Assembly (NCBI RefSeq): GCF_035918235.1
Contig: NZ_CP109485.1
Span: 7,479,001 to 7,543,000 of the forward strand
DNA from: Streptomyces sp. NBC_01445
GTDB lineage: Bacteria > Actinomycetota > Actinomycetes > Streptomycetales > Streptomycetaceae
Length of the DNA stretch: 64,000 bases
Reading direction: 5' to 3'
Shown: in pieces, positions 47,513 through 56,079 of the stretch
Layout of the letters: every line of letters starts with the position of its first letter
Position numbering within the stretch: position 1 is the stretch's first letter
Made by a program: the position numbers and the translations under genes
The notes under the pieces: generated by a model
What the model was told of the DNA's origin: nothing
Database searches by the model: none
Seen by the model: only the letters and a program-made list of their open reading frames with translations

Positions 47513-48133
47513 ATGTTGGACGTCACCGTGATCGAGGACCCGGCGGCAGCCGCAGTCTCCCTCGACCCGATCAGGGCCCGGCTGCTCGCGGAGCTGGCCG
47601 CCGGACCCGCATCCGCCGCAATGCTCGCCCCCAAGGTCGGCCTGCCGCGTCAGAAGGTGAACTACCACCTCAAGGCGCTGGAGAAGCACGGCCTGGTCGA
47701 GCTGGCGGGGGAGCGGCGCAAGGGCAATGTCACCGAGCGCCTGATGCGGGCCACGGCCGCCTCGTACGTGATCTCACCGGTCGCGCTCGGCGCCGTGCAG
47801 CCCGACCCGGACCGGGCCCGCGACCAGCTCTCCGCGCGCTGGCTGCTCGCCGTCGCGGCACGCCTCGTACAGGACGTGGGAGCGCTGCTGACCGGGGCCG
47901 CCAAGGCGAAGAAGCGCCTTGCCACCTACGCCCTCGACGGCGAGGTCAGGTTCGCGTCCGCCGCGGACCGGGCCGCGTTCATCGAGGAGCTGACCCAAGG
48001 GGTCGGCGCGCTCGTCCGCAAATACCACGACGGATCAGCCGAGGGCGGCCGTGACCACCGCGTGGTGATCGCCGTGCATCCCTCGGTGAAGGATCCGCAG
48101 CCCCGACCGCCCCTCGAAGACCGACCGCACTGA
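47513..48133 (+). CDS. ArsR-type winged-helix regulator
   Basis: The 206-residue protein has an N-terminal winged helix (about 15-75; LDPIRARLLAELAAGPASAA and VGLPRQKVNYHLKALEKHGL). A longer C-terminal domain has a helical KAKKRLATYALDGEVRFASA stretch near 126. This layout occurs in regulators paired with SRPBCC/AHSA1 proteins, and such a gene follows after 21 bases, so the two are probably one operon. ATG 47513 follows GTGGAGTC. The sequence upstream contains an A-rich run (ACAAAAAAAG) that could be promoter. Confidence 0.85.
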   Translation: MLDVTVIEDPAAAAVSLDPIRARLLAELAAGPASAAMLAPKVGLPRQKVNYHLKALEKHGLVELAGERRKGNVTERLMRATAASYVISPVALGAVQPDPDRARDQLSARWLLAVAARLVQDVGALLTGAAKAKKRLATYALDGEVRFASAADRAAFIEELTQGVGALVRKYHDGSAEGGRDHRVVIAVHPSVKDPQPRPPLEDRPH

Positions 48134-48154
48134 CCGCACCAAGGAGTTACCGCC

Positions 48155-48898
48155 ATGACGAACGACCCCAGGGAATTCGAGATCGCCCGCGAGTTCGAGG
48201 TCGACGCCACCCCCGAGCAGGTCTGGGAGGCGCTCACCTCGGGCACCGGCGGGTGGCTGTGGCCGATGGAGTACGAGCCGAAGGAGGGCGGCCGCGGGCC
48301 GCACGGCGCCACGATCACGGCCTGGGATCCGGAGCACCGCCTCACCGCCCGCTCGGACAACCCGGACGCGCTGCCCCCGTTCCAGACCCTCAATCAACTG
48401 GACCACGTCATCGAGGCCCGCGACGGCGGCAGCCGCGCCTGGGTCCGCTACGTCCACAGCGGGATCTTCACCGACAACTGGGACGACTACTACGACGGCG
48501 CCGACAAGCACACCGACTTCTACCTGCACACGCTGCGCCAGTACCTGACGCACTTCGCGGGCCGCCCCGTCGCCTTCACCATGTTCGACGGGCCCGCCGC
48601 GTCCGCGAACACCGAGGCCCTCGCCGCCGTCGGCCGCGCCCTCGGCCTGCCCGACGACGCCGCCGAGGGCACCGAGCTGCGGGTCCAGGGCCCCGGCGGC
48701 GAGACCCTGGAAGCCGTGCTCGACTACCGCAACCCGTACTTCATCGGCCTGCGCACCGACGACGCCCTGTACCGCATCTTCGGCCGCGGCCGCTGGGGCG
48801 CGCCCGTCGGCATCGTCGTCCACGACTTCGCGCCGGACGCCGACGCCGCGCAGGACGAGACCGCCTGGCGCGGCTGGCTGGACGGGGTCTTCGCCTGA
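48155..48898 (+). CDS. SRPBCC (AHSA1-like) domain protein
   Basis: The 247-residue protein starts with a START-like SRPBCC domain (about 5-140; EIAREFEVDATPEQVWEALT, GTGGWLWPMEYEPKEGGRGP). These folds bind small hydrophobic ligands or act as Hsp90-activator-like domains. A second half (about 145-247) ends in VGIVVHDFAPDADAAQDETA. It is co-directional with the ArsR-type gene, and ATG 48155 has AAGGAG upstream. The pair resembles common regulator-SRPBCC modules whose ligand is usually unknown. Confidence 0.85.
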   Translation: MTNDPREFEIAREFEVDATPEQVWEALTSGTGGWLWPMEYEPKEGGRGPHGATITAWDPEHRLTARSDNPDALPPFQTLNQLDHVIEARDGGSRAWVRYVHSGIFTDNWDDYYDGADKHTDFYLHTLRQYLTHFAGRPVAFTMFDGPAASANTEALAAVGRALGLPDDAAEGTELRVQGPGGETLEAVLDYRNPYFIGLRTDDALYRIFGRGRWGAPVGIVVHDFAPDADAAQDETAWRGWLDGVFA

Positions 48899-48919
48899 CC
48901 GACCCCGCCCGCCGGCCGG

Positions 48920-49012
48920 CCCGCAGGTGCTCTGTGCCGCACCCGCAGCTGCTGCGTACAGAACCCGCAGGTGCCCGTACAGACCCGCAGGTGCTACGGA
49001 CGGAACCGCAGC
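48920..49012. repeat. Degenerate 20-22-bp repeats at a convergent gene junction
   Basis: CCCGCAG(G/C)TGC starts at 48920, 48942, 48964 and 48984, and a shortened ACCGCAGC at 49005. The repeats fill the gap between the SRPBCC gene and the nuclease gene and are inverted copies of the nuclease's last codons. Confidence 0.75.
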
Positions 49013-49023
49013 ACCTGCGGGTC
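48982..49023. terminator. Terminator hairpin overlapping the nuclease stop codon
   Basis: GACCCGCAGGTGC (48982-48994) and GCACCTGCGGGTC (49011-49023) are a perfect 13-bp inverted repeat. The right arm encodes DPQVL at the nuclease C terminus. Confidence 0.75.
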
Positions 49024-50817
49024 GTGGTCGCTGATCTGGTCGTTGAACTCGCTGTTGATGTGCACGCTGTCGTACGCGAAGTCGTCGTGCCGGATCGACG
49101 GGCTGATCAGGATCTGGTCAAGAACCTGGCTGTTGCCCTGGTAGTCGTACGTGTAACGCTCGCTCCTCGGCAGGGACTTGATCGCGGACCACAGGGCGCC
49201 GCCGTTCTCCAGGCGCTGCGTCGTGCCGGAGAACTCGAAGTCGTTGATGTCGCCGAGCGTGACGACGTCGGCGTTCTTCTGCGCCTTGAGGATCTCCGTC
49301 ACGAATCCGTTCACCGCGTCGGCCTGCGCGTGGCGCTGGGTCTCCGAACTGCGCGCCGGCGGCTGGTACTGGGCCGTCAGGCCCTGGTCGCCGCCCTTCG
49401 ACGCGAAGTGGTTGGCGATCACGAAGACGGTCTTGCCGCGGAAGACGAACTCGCCCGCGAGCGGCTTGCGGCTGTTCTTCCACGCCGCGTCGGCCGGGGC
49501 GATCCGGCCCGGGGACGCGGTCAGCGCGGCCCGCCCGTGCGTCCGCGTCACGCCCACCGGCGTCGTGGAGTCGCCGCCCGCGCGGTCGGTGAACGAGACG
49601 CGCTCGGGGTTGAAGAGGAACACCTGGCGGATGTTGCCTCCGGGTTCGCCGCCGTCCTGGTCGTTGACCGGGTCGACGGAGCGCCAGTCGTACTTCGGGC
49701 CGCCCGCGGCGACGATCGCGTCGATCAGCTTGTTCACCGTGACGTCCGCGGCGACCGTGCCGTCGTCCTTCGCGCCGTTGTTGTCCTGGATCTCCTCCAG
49801 GGACACGACGTCGGGGGACCGGAGGTGGTCGACGATCGCGGCCGCGTGCGCGGCGAACGTGCCGTCGCCCGGGTCCAGGTTCTCGACGTTGTACGTGGCC
49901 ACGGCCAGCTCGCCGCGCTTCTGCTGCCGCGTCGTCTCCCGCTCCAGGCCCCCCTTGTCCAGGGTGCCGAGCTCCCGCGCGACCAGCGTGTAACCGCCGA
50001 ACTGGTTGTAGTCCAGGGGCCCTTCGGTCCGTCCCGCCAGGGTGTCCCCGACGTTCGCGGCGGGGAAGTCGGCGACCGTGCCGAGCGACTGGATCTGCAG
50101 ACGGCCCGTGTTCTGGGACCCGTACGAGCCGTAGACGGTGCCGCCGCGGCGCGTGGGGTACTCGTGCGGCTTGACCGTCACCCACAGCTCGGCGTACGCG
50201 TCCGACGCGGTGACGACGCGGGAGGAGCCGACGCGTACGTTCATGCCCTCCAGGGACTCGTAGAGGTCGAGGGCGTACTTCGACGGGCGCAGCGGCAGCG
50301 CGTTGACCGAGCCGTTCGCCGCCGGGTCGCCGGCCGGAGCGTACGCGGCGGGGACCGACTTCGCGTCGATGACCGTGGCGGCCGGGAGCGCGTTGCCCGA
50401 CGAGACAACCGTGACCGTCGGCTTGGTGATCTCCGTGACGGACTGGTTGCCCGACGAGGCGCCGCCGGGGACGTACTCCGAGACCGTGCCCGAGACCGTC
50501 ACCGCGTCGCCGGCGGCGGCCTTCGGCGCCGAGCTGGTGAAGACGAAGACGCCCTCGCTCGTGGCGGGGTCGTCGTCGGGCGCCGTGTCCTGGATCCAGA
50601 AGCCCTTGGACGAGCCGTAGGTTCTGACGCCCGTGACCACCCCGGTCACGTCCGTGACCTGCTTCCCGGCCAGCGGGGACGTCCGGGTCGCGCCCTGGAT
50701 GTCATGGATGCGTATCGCGTCCGCGTGCGCGGGCGAGGTGAGGACGACGGCGGAGACGGTGGAGCAGACGGCGGCGACGGTCAGCGCGGCGAGGCGCGAC
50801 GAGTTCTTGCTCGGCAA
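48994..50817 (-). CDS. Secreted endonuclease/exonuclease/phosphatase-family nuclease
   Basis: The 607-residue exported protein has a signal peptide (MPSKNSSRLAALTVAAVCST, cleavage after AHA near 32). An N-terminal OB-like domain follows (about 35-150; VTGVVTGVRTYGSSKGFWIQ), then a C-terminal EEP nuclease domain (about 305-607). The nuclease motifs are VATYNVENLDP, VVSLEEIQD, FVIANHFASKGGD, LGDINDFEFS and the final ISDHDPQVLRF with the catalytic Asp-His. It resembles extracellular nucleases such as ExeM/NucH. The TTG start at 50817 has GGAGG six bases upstream. It likely feeds on extracellular DNA. Confidence 0.9.
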   Translation of the reverse strand: MPSKNSSRLAALTVAAVCSTVSAVVLTSPAHADAIRIHDIQGATRTSPLAGKQVTDVTGVVTGVRTYGSSKGFWIQDTAPDDDPATSEGVFVFTSSAPKAAAGDAVTVSGTVSEYVPGGASSGNQSVTEITKPTVTVVSSGNALPAATVIDAKSVPAAYAPAGDPAANGSVNALPLRPSKYALDLYESLEGMNVRVGSSRVVTASDAYAELWVTVKPHEYPTRRGGTVYGSYGSQNTGRLQIQSLGTVADFPAANVGDTLAGRTEGPLDYNQFGGYTLVARELGTLDKGGLERETTRQQKRGELAVATYNVENLDPGDGTFAAHAAAIVDHLRSPDVVSLEEIQDNNGAKDDGTVAADVTVNKLIDAIVAAGGPKYDWRSVDPVNDQDGGEPGGNIRQVFLFNPERVSFTDRAGGDSTTPVGVTRTHGRAALTASPGRIAPADAAWKNSRKPLAGEFVFRGKTVFVIANHFASKGGDQGLTAQYQPPARSSETQRHAQADAVNGFVTEILKAQKNADVVTLGDINDFEFSGTTQRLENGGALWSAIKSLPRSERYTYDYQGNSQVLDQILISPSIRHDDFAYDSVHINSEFNDQISDHDPQVLRFRP

Positions 50818-50943
50818 GGGGTCCCTCCGGGGACGTGCGTGAGGCGCCGGGACGAGGGTGGAGCGAGCGGGCCGCTCCGTGCTCTTCTACGCGCGTAAAT
50901 GTCTTGTGAAGCAAGGGGAGTTGTCAAGGTTTCAGCGGTGTAC

Positions 50944-50965
50944 GGTTCCTGACGGGTACATGAAC
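50944..50965 (-). promoter_or_regulatory. Weak PHO-box-like direct repeat upstream of the nuclease gene
   Basis: On the minus strand GTTCATGTACC is followed directly by CGTCAGGAACC. Only the first five bases of unit one match the PhoP repeat (GTTCACC...), so this is a weak candidate. Confidence 0.25.
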
Positions 50966-51033
50966 CGGGCGGCATGCTGCCAAATCCGTCTAGGCTGAGC
51001 GGTCGCACAACACGTCCGGAGGAGAACAAGGCG

Positions 51034-52476
51034 ATGTCAGACAGCTCCCCCCTGCCGCCGGCGAGGCTGCGCTCCGAAGCGGAACTCGCGCGCGACGCCC
51101 TCGCCACCCCGCTGCTCTCCCGCGCGGTGCGGCTCGCCCGCTGGGCGGGACCCGCGACCCGGGTCGGCGCGGGCGGCGAACTCGTCGAGGAACAGCTGCC
51201 CGCCGCGGCGCTCGAGCTCGGGCTCGGCGCCGATGCCGAGGGGGCCGCCGACGCCAGCGAGGCCTGGCGGGTCGCGGTCGACACCGGGCTCGTGGAGATC
51301 GTGGACGAGGAGGAGGGCACCGTCGCCGCGGGCGAGGACCTCGCCGTCGTCGCCTCCGGCAGCCCGCAGGACATCCTCGCCCTCTGGCTCGGCGCCCTGG
51401 ACACCGCGCTCGCCGACGCGAGCATCCCGGACCTGGACGACCTCGTCGACGTCCTGGAGGAGACCGGCGAGGTCGACTTCTCGCAGCTCGACTGGGACCC
51501 CGAGGCGGAGGCCGAGTTCCTCGAAGGCGTGCTCGGCAATCTCTATCTCCTGACCGTCTCCGAGGGCGGCGCCGGCGACGAGCCCGTCCCGCTGCCCGCC
51601 CTCGCCGCGTCGATGATCGTGCCCGACGACATGGGCGAACCCACGGACGACGTCCTGGAGCAGGTGTCGGACGCGATGCTGAAGCTGGACGACCAGTTCC
51701 GGCTGCTCGTCCCGGTGGGGCTCGTCGAGTACCAGCCGGTCGACGAGGCCCTGATGGCGGAGATCGGGGAGGGCGAGGGGGTCAACGAGCCCGAGGCCTT
51801 CGACGACTCGGACGTCACGCGGTACGGCATGGTGCGCCTCACCCCGCTCGGGCTCCACGGCGTCCGCGCGCGCATGATCGACGCGGGCCTCGACGCGCCC
51901 GTCGTCGGCGACCTCGCGGACAAGGGCGCCGACACGCTGCTCGACGGCACGTCGTCGTTCCCGCAGGCCGCCGCGCAGGCCGAGATCGAGCAGTGGCTCG
52001 CACGGCGCCAACCGCTCGTGGCGGCACGGGAGTTGCTGGCCGCGGCGCGCGGCGCGGACGCCGGGGCGCCGCTGCGGCGGCTGCGCTGCCAGCAGGCGCT
52101 GTCCCTCGTGGGCGGCGAGGCGGAGCCGGCGCTCAGGGAGGTGCTCGACGACGCGGAGCTGGGCGGTCTCGCGAGGGTCTGGCTCGCCGAGCACGGGGCG
52201 AGCGACGTGCCCGCGCCGCCGGAGTCCCTGATCTTCTGGCTCACCGTCGACACGATCGCCGCGCAGCTCGCCCTGGAGGGCAACTCCGACGAGCTCCAGG
52301 GCCTGGTCGAGGGGCTCGCGGCCCAGCACCGCGGGTTCTTCGCGGCGGCCTGGAAGGTGGACCACCCGGCGACGGCGGACGTCCTGGAGGCGATGGGGCG
52401 CCTGCATCCCGACAAGAAGGTGGCCAAGGAGGCCCGCAAGGCGGCGTTCAAGGCGCGGTCCGCGCAGGGCGGATGA
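51034..52476 (+). CDS. Acidic protein of unknown function, 480 aa
   Basis: I do not recognise the family. The protein is soluble, very rich in Ala, Leu, Glu and Asp, without signal peptide or membrane helix. It is probably all-helical, and the C-terminal third (about 340-470; AAARELLAAARGADAGAPLR, ALREVLDDAELGGLARVWLA) looks like HEAT-type helical repeats. A segment near 95-125 (ALALGLGADAEGAADASEAW region) resembles the winged-helix or helical start of similar actinobacterial proteins. ATG 51034 has a strong GGAGGAG. It is followed by a strong terminator and stands alone. Confidence 0.75.
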   Translation: MSDSSPLPPARLRSEAELARDALATPLLSRAVRLARWAGPATRVGAGGELVEEQLPAAALELGLGADAEGAADASEAWRVAVDTGLVEIVDEEEGTVAAGEDLAVVASGSPQDILALWLGALDTALADASIPDLDDLVDVLEETGEVDFSQLDWDPEAEAEFLEGVLGNLYLLTVSEGGAGDEPVPLPALAASMIVPDDMGEPTDDVLEQVSDAMLKLDDQFRLLVPVGLVEYQPVDEALMAEIGEGEGVNEPEAFDDSDVTRYGMVRLTPLGLHGVRARMIDAGLDAPVVGDLADKGADTLLDGTSSFPQAAAQAEIEQWLARRQPLVAARELLAAARGADAGAPLRRLRCQQALSLVGGEAEPALREVLDDAELGGLARVWLAEHGASDVPAPPESLIFWLTVDTIAAQLALEGNSDELQGLVEGLAAQHRGFFAAAWKVDHPATADVLEAMGRLHPDKKVAKEARKAAFKARSAQGG

Positions 52477-52500
52477 CGGACGGCGACGCCGGCGACAGGG

Positions 52501-52532
52501 AGGGGGCGGGGCGCGAGGGCGCCCCGCCCCCT
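52501..52532 (+). terminator. Terminator after the 480-aa gene
   Basis: AGGGGGCGGGGCGC (52501-52514) and GCGCCCCGCCCCCT (52519-52532) form a perfect 14-bp stem with a four-base loop. Confidence 0.85.
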
Positions 52533-52614
52533 TCGCGTGCCGCCCGTCCCGCTCATCCCTCGGCCCCGCCCGCCGACGACCGTGAACGTGTTCGCTCTGC
52601 CTGCGTCGTGCGGA

Positions 52615-52636
52615 GTTCAACCCCCGTTCAGGCATG
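52615..52636 (+). promoter_or_regulatory. PHO box (two adjacent 11-bp direct repeats)
   Basis: GTTCAACCCCC (52615-52625) and GTTCAGGCATG (52626-52636) abut exactly, as expected for PhoP direct-repeat units. The box lies 73 bp before the phosphatase start and predicts induction by phosphate starvation. Confidence 0.75.
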
Positions 52637-52708
52637 ACGGGGAACGTGTGGCCGAAACAGCATCAGCGCCCGCTCCACCGCCACAGCCACCCGGTCACAG
52701 GAGACACC

Positions 52709-54166
52709 ATGTCGCTCACCCGCAGGGACTTCACGAGACGCTCCGCCGCCACCGGCGCGGGCATCGCCCTGGCCGGCACCGTCGGCGCGCTCGCCACCGC
52801 TCCCGGTGCGCTGGCCGCCGACGGCGAGTACGAGCACGCCGAGGGCCACGAGGGCCACGACGGGCACCACCAGGGTGTCGGCTACGGCCCGCTCGTCGAC
52901 GACCCGAAGGGCCTGCTCGCGCTGCCCGCCGGATTCTCGTACCGCGTCATCACGTACACGGGCAAGACGACTCTGGAGTCGGGCGAGTCGACGCCGTCGA
53001 ACCACGACGGCACCGCCACCTTCGACGGTCCCCGCGGCGCCACGCTGCTCGTCAACAACCACGAGATCGGCGGCGCCCGCACCAAGGCGAAGTACCCGGT
53101 CCCGCTCGCCGAGGGTCTCGTCTACGACCCGGCCGCGGCCGGTGGCTGCACCGTCGTCGAGGTCCGCCGCGACGGACACGTCGCCGAGTGGGTCGGCATC
53201 GCCGGCACCGCCACCAACTGCGCCGGCGGGCGCACCCCTTGGGACACCTGGCTGACCTGCGAGGAGACCGAGGACAAGGCCGGCGCCAACGGCATGACCA
53301 AGGACCACGGCTACGTCTTCGAGGTCGACCCCGCGGACCGCCGCGCGAACCGCGAGCCCAAGCCGATCAAGGCCTTCGGCCGGTACGCCCACGAGGCTGT
53401 CGTGATCGACCCCAAGCGCGGCCACGCCTACCTCACCGAGGACGCGTCCGGCCCCAACGGCCTGCTCTACCGCTGGACCCCGCCGAAGGGCTTCCACCAC
53501 GGCCGCGGCAAGCTGCGCACGCTCGCCGACGACGCGGGCGTCCTCCAGGCCACCAAGTGCTTCGACTCCGGCGGCCGCTTCGTCGACGACCTGTCGCGCG
53601 CCACGCAGATCGGCACGGTCTACGGCGTCGACTGGATCGACGTGCCCGACCGCGACGCCAAGACGGTCTCCGTGCGCAAGCAGTTCGCCGCCGGTGAGGT
53701 CACCCGCGCCCGCAAGCTCGAAGGCATGTGGTGGGCCGACGGCGGCACGTACATCGTCTCCTCGTTCGCCCGTGAGGAGAGCCCCGTCCAGCACGACGGA
53801 CAGGTCTGGTTCTACGACCCCAAGCGCCGCACCCTGACGCTCAAGGTCCTGCTCGGCGTGAACGCGGACCCGTCCAAGGACGGCGCCTTCGACGGCCCGG
53901 ACAACATCACGGTCTCCCCGTACGGCGGCCTCGTCATCGCCGAGGACGGCAACGGCATCCAGCACCTGTTCGGCGCGACCGACAGCGGACGCACGTACCC
54001 GATCGCGCGCAACGAGCTGAACATCGGCACCGAACAGGAGCCGGAGTACAGCGAGTTCACGGGCGTCACGTTCTCGCCCGACGGCCGGACCCTCTACGCG
54101 AACATCCAGACCCCGGGCATCATGCTCGCCATCACGGGGCCGTGGAAGCGCCAGCGCTCGAACTGA
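52709..54166 (+). CDS. phoX: PhoX-family (DUF839) phosphatase, Tat-exported
   Basis: The 485-residue protein starts with a twin-arginine signal (TRRDFTRRSAATGAGIALAG, cleavage near residue 36 after ALA). It then shows the DUF839/PhoX propeller: ATFDGPRGATLLVNNHEIGG near 104, TPWDTWLTCEETEDKAG near 177, KRGHAYLTEDASGPNGLLYR near 235 and NITVSPYGGLVIAEDG near 397. PhoX enzymes are calcium/iron-dependent alkaline phosphatases. ATG 52709 has AGGAG six bases upstream; earlier in-frame codons would run over the PHO box. Export by Tat and the PHO box both fit phosphate scavenging. Confidence 0.9.
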   Translation: MSLTRRDFTRRSAATGAGIALAGTVGALATAPGALAADGEYEHAEGHEGHDGHHQGVGYGPLVDDPKGLLALPAGFSYRVITYTGKTTLESGESTPSNHDGTATFDGPRGATLLVNNHEIGGARTKAKYPVPLAEGLVYDPAAAGGCTVVEVRRDGHVAEWVGIAGTATNCAGGRTPWDTWLTCEETEDKAGANGMTKDHGYVFEVDPADRRANREPKPIKAFGRYAHEAVVIDPKRGHAYLTEDASGPNGLLYRWTPPKGFHHGRGKLRTLADDAGVLQATKCFDSGGRFVDDLSRATQIGTVYGVDWIDVPDRDAKTVSVRKQFAAGEVTRARKLEGMWWADGGTYIVSSFAREESPVQHDGQVWFYDPKRRTLTLKVLLGVNADPSKDGAFDGPDNITVSPYGGLVIAEDGNGIQHLFGATDSGRTYPIARNELNIGTEQEPEYSEFTGVTFSPDGRTLYANIQTPGIMLAITGPWKRQRSN

Positions 54167-54203
54167 TCACGCTCCACCCGAAGCGACTGACGGCTGACGG
54201 CTG

Positions 54204-54239
54204 ACGACTGACCTCCGGCCGACGGCTGACCTCCGGCCG
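54204..54239. repeat. 18-bp tandem repeat after phoX
   Basis: ACGACTGACCTCCGGCCG (54204-54221) is followed at once by the same sequence with one change (54222-54239). Short CTGACGG repeats precede it. It lies in the 118-bp gap between convergent genes. Confidence 0.85.
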
Positions 54240-54269
54240 GCGCGCACGCCCCTGCCGTGCGCGTCGGCC
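54235..54269. terminator. Bidirectional terminator between phoX and the kinase-like gene
   Basis: GGCCGGCGCGCACG (54235-54248) pairs with CGTGCGCGTCGGCC (54256-54269) over 14 bp with one G-T. Confidence 0.75.
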
Positions 54270-54284
54270 GCGGTCGTCCCCGGA

Positions 54285-55181
54285 TCAGTCCTGCTCCTCC
54301 GCCGACAGCCTCTCCGTGAGCGACTCCTCGTGCACGTGGATGAGGGCCGCGACCTCCTCCTGCTCCCACCAGGGATACGGGGTCGCCCGGGCCACACACC
54401 ACGCCAGGACCTCGGGGACCGTCGGACGGGCGTAGGGGGACTTGGCCAGGCAGCCGCCGAGGAACGCCTCCCACTCCTGGTCCGGGACTCCGACCAGGTC
54501 CGGCTGCTCGTGCAGCGTGCGGTGGATGACGTGCGGGGCGTTGCCCGCGCCGTGCGGATTGCGGCCCGTCGCGCAGAGGCCGAGCAGCGCGCCGAGCGCG
54601 AACACGTCCGCGGAGGCGCCGGCCGGGACGGCGTGGGTGATCTGCTCGGGCGCCATGAAGCCGGGGGAGCCGACCGGTTCGGCGGCCGGTTCGCCGATGC
54701 CGGGCGTCCCGCCGCCCGGAACCGCCGCCTTCGCGACCCCGAAGTCGATGACCTTGGGCCCGGCGGCCGTCACGACGACGTTCGCCGGTTTGAGATCGCC
54801 GTGCACGAGCCCCGTCGCATGGATCGCCGTGAGCGCCCCGGCGAGCGAGGCGCCGATCGCGGCGAGGGCACCCGGGTCCGGCAGGCCGAGCGCCGCCACG
54901 GCCTCGGACAGCGAGGGGCCCACGCAGAACTCCGCCGCGGTCCAGGGCACCGCCGCCTCGGGGTCGGCGTCGAGCACGGCCGCAGTGAAGGGCCCCCGCA
55001 CGGCCCGCGCCGCCTCGGTCTCCCACCGGTACCGTGCCCTGAACAGCGGCTCGGCGGCGAGAGGCTCCCGCACTGTCCTGACCACCACGACCTGGCCCCC
55101 CGGTGAGCGCGCCAGGTGCGCGGTCCCCGTGCCGCGGTCGCCGAGCTGACTGACGAGGCGGTAATCCGCGAGACGCACCAT
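54285..55181 (-). CDS. Ser/Thr protein kinase-like protein lacking the usual lysine
   Basis: The 298-residue protein has a eukaryotic-type kinase fold without a membrane helix. The glycine loop is LGDRGTGT (13-20), the catalytic loop HGDLKPAN (127-134) and the metal site DFG (146-148), followed by GSPGFMAPEQ. The beta-3 lysine, normally VAVK, is replaced: VVVVR has R35. The HRD motif is HGD. It could be a pseudokinase or a kinase using another lysine. ATG 55181 (MVRLADYRL) follows AGGAGG. It is divergent from the GntR gene. Confidence 0.85.
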   Translation of the reverse strand: MVRLADYRLVSQLGDRGTGTAHLARSPGGQVVVVRTVREPLAAEPLFRARYRWETEAARAVRGPFTAAVLDADPEAAVPWTAAEFCVGPSLSEAVAALGLPDPGALAAIGASLAGALTAIHATGLVHGDLKPANVVVTAAGPKVIDFGVAKAAVPGGGTPGIGEPAAEPVGSPGFMAPEQITHAVPAGASADVFALGALLGLCATGRNPHGAGNAPHVIHRTLHEQPDLVGVPDQEWEAFLGGCLAKSPYARPTVPEVLAWCVARATPYPWWEQEEVAALIHVHEESLTERLSAEEQD

Positions 55182-55349
55182 GGAACGCCATCCTCCTGTA
55201 CGGCTTCGAACAGCGGTACCGCGGCTCGCCGTCGGCGGGCAGGGACGCCCGGAAGACCCGGGCCGCCGAGTACCGCCGACGATCACTGCGACGCCAGGCA
55301 GGCACCGGGGGGTTCCCGCGAACGGCAGTGGTATCTAACATTTCAGTTC

Positions 55350-56000
55350 ATGGCGGCCATCCGACGGGTGCAGCGCACCCTCCTCAGAGACCAGGCGTGC
55401 ACCGCGATCCGTGACGCCATCGTCGGCGGGGACATCGCGCCGGGCGCGGTCGTACGTGACGCGGATCTCGCCGAACTCCTCGGCCTGTCCCGCGCGCCCG
55501 TCCGCGCGGCGTTCTCACGGCTCGTGGACGAGGGGCTCCTGGAGACCAAGCCGCAGAGCCACACCCGGGTCACCCCCCTGGTGGCGGCCGACGTACGGGA
55601 CGCGGCCGCCGTCGTACGCGCCATGCACGAGCTCGCCGTCCGCACCGCCGTGCCCCGCCTCGCCCGCGCGGACACCGACGCGATGCGCGAGGCCAACGCG
55701 CGGTTCGCCGCCGCCGTGGCGGCCGGTGACGTGGACGCGGCCCTGCGCGCGGACGACGAGCTGCACGGCGTCCCGGTCCGCGTCTCGGGCAACCGTGCCG
55801 CGGCCGCCACGATCGCCCGCTACACGCCCCTCATCCGCCGCCTGGAGCGGCGCCGCTTCGGCCAGGGAGCCGCGTGCGGCTCCGCCGGGCCCCACGCCCG
55901 CCTCATCGACGCCTGCGCCGCGGGGGACGCGGCGGGCGCGGTGCGGATCACGACGGAGATCTGGCGCGTACTGGAGGAGCTGGCCGACGAGGAGGCGTAG
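55350..56000 (+). CDS. GntR-family regulator next to ACC deaminase
   Basis: The 216-residue protein has a GntR winged helix (about 8-70; [40 protein letters not shown]) and an FCD-type helical effector domain (about 80-215) with metal-site-like histidines. ATG 55350 has no ribosome site, while TATCTAAC lies 15-20 bases before it, which suggests a leaderless mRNA. The 79-bp gap to acdS holds three 9-bp repeats. It probably controls acdS in response to an amino acid or keto acid. Confidence 0.88.
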   Translation: MAAIRRVQRTLLRDQACTAIRDAIVGGDIAPGAVVRDADLAELLGLSRAPVRAAFSRLVDEGLLETKPQSHTRVTPLVAADVRDAAAVVRAMHELAVRTAVPRLARADTDAMREANARFAAAVAAGDVDAALRADDELHGVPVRVSGNRAAAATIARYTPLIRRLERRRFGQGAACGSAGPHARLIDACAAGDAAGAVRITTEIWRVLEELADEEA

Positions 56001-56038
56001 CCGGCCGGCCCATGAGGCGGGTCCCCGCACCCGCGACC

Positions 56039-56065
56039 CCGAACCGACCGAACCGACCGAACCGA
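56039..56065 (+). repeat. Three 9-bp tandem repeats before acdS
   Basis: CCGAACCGA is repeated three times without interruption between the GntR gene and acdS, ending six bases before the GGAGG of acdS. The unit resembles the reverse complement of the 9-mer in the ABC ATPase gene. Confidence 0.9.
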
Positions 56066-56079
56066 CCCCGGGAGGTCCC

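Noticed and set aside
48920..49012. 20-22-bp repeats as a CRISPR array
   Set aside because: Units are degenerate, contiguous and related to the neighbouring coding end; there are no spacers or cas genes.
54204..54239. Tandem repeats after phoX as a CRISPR-like array
   Set aside because: There are only two adjacent 18-bp units without unique spacers and no cas genes.
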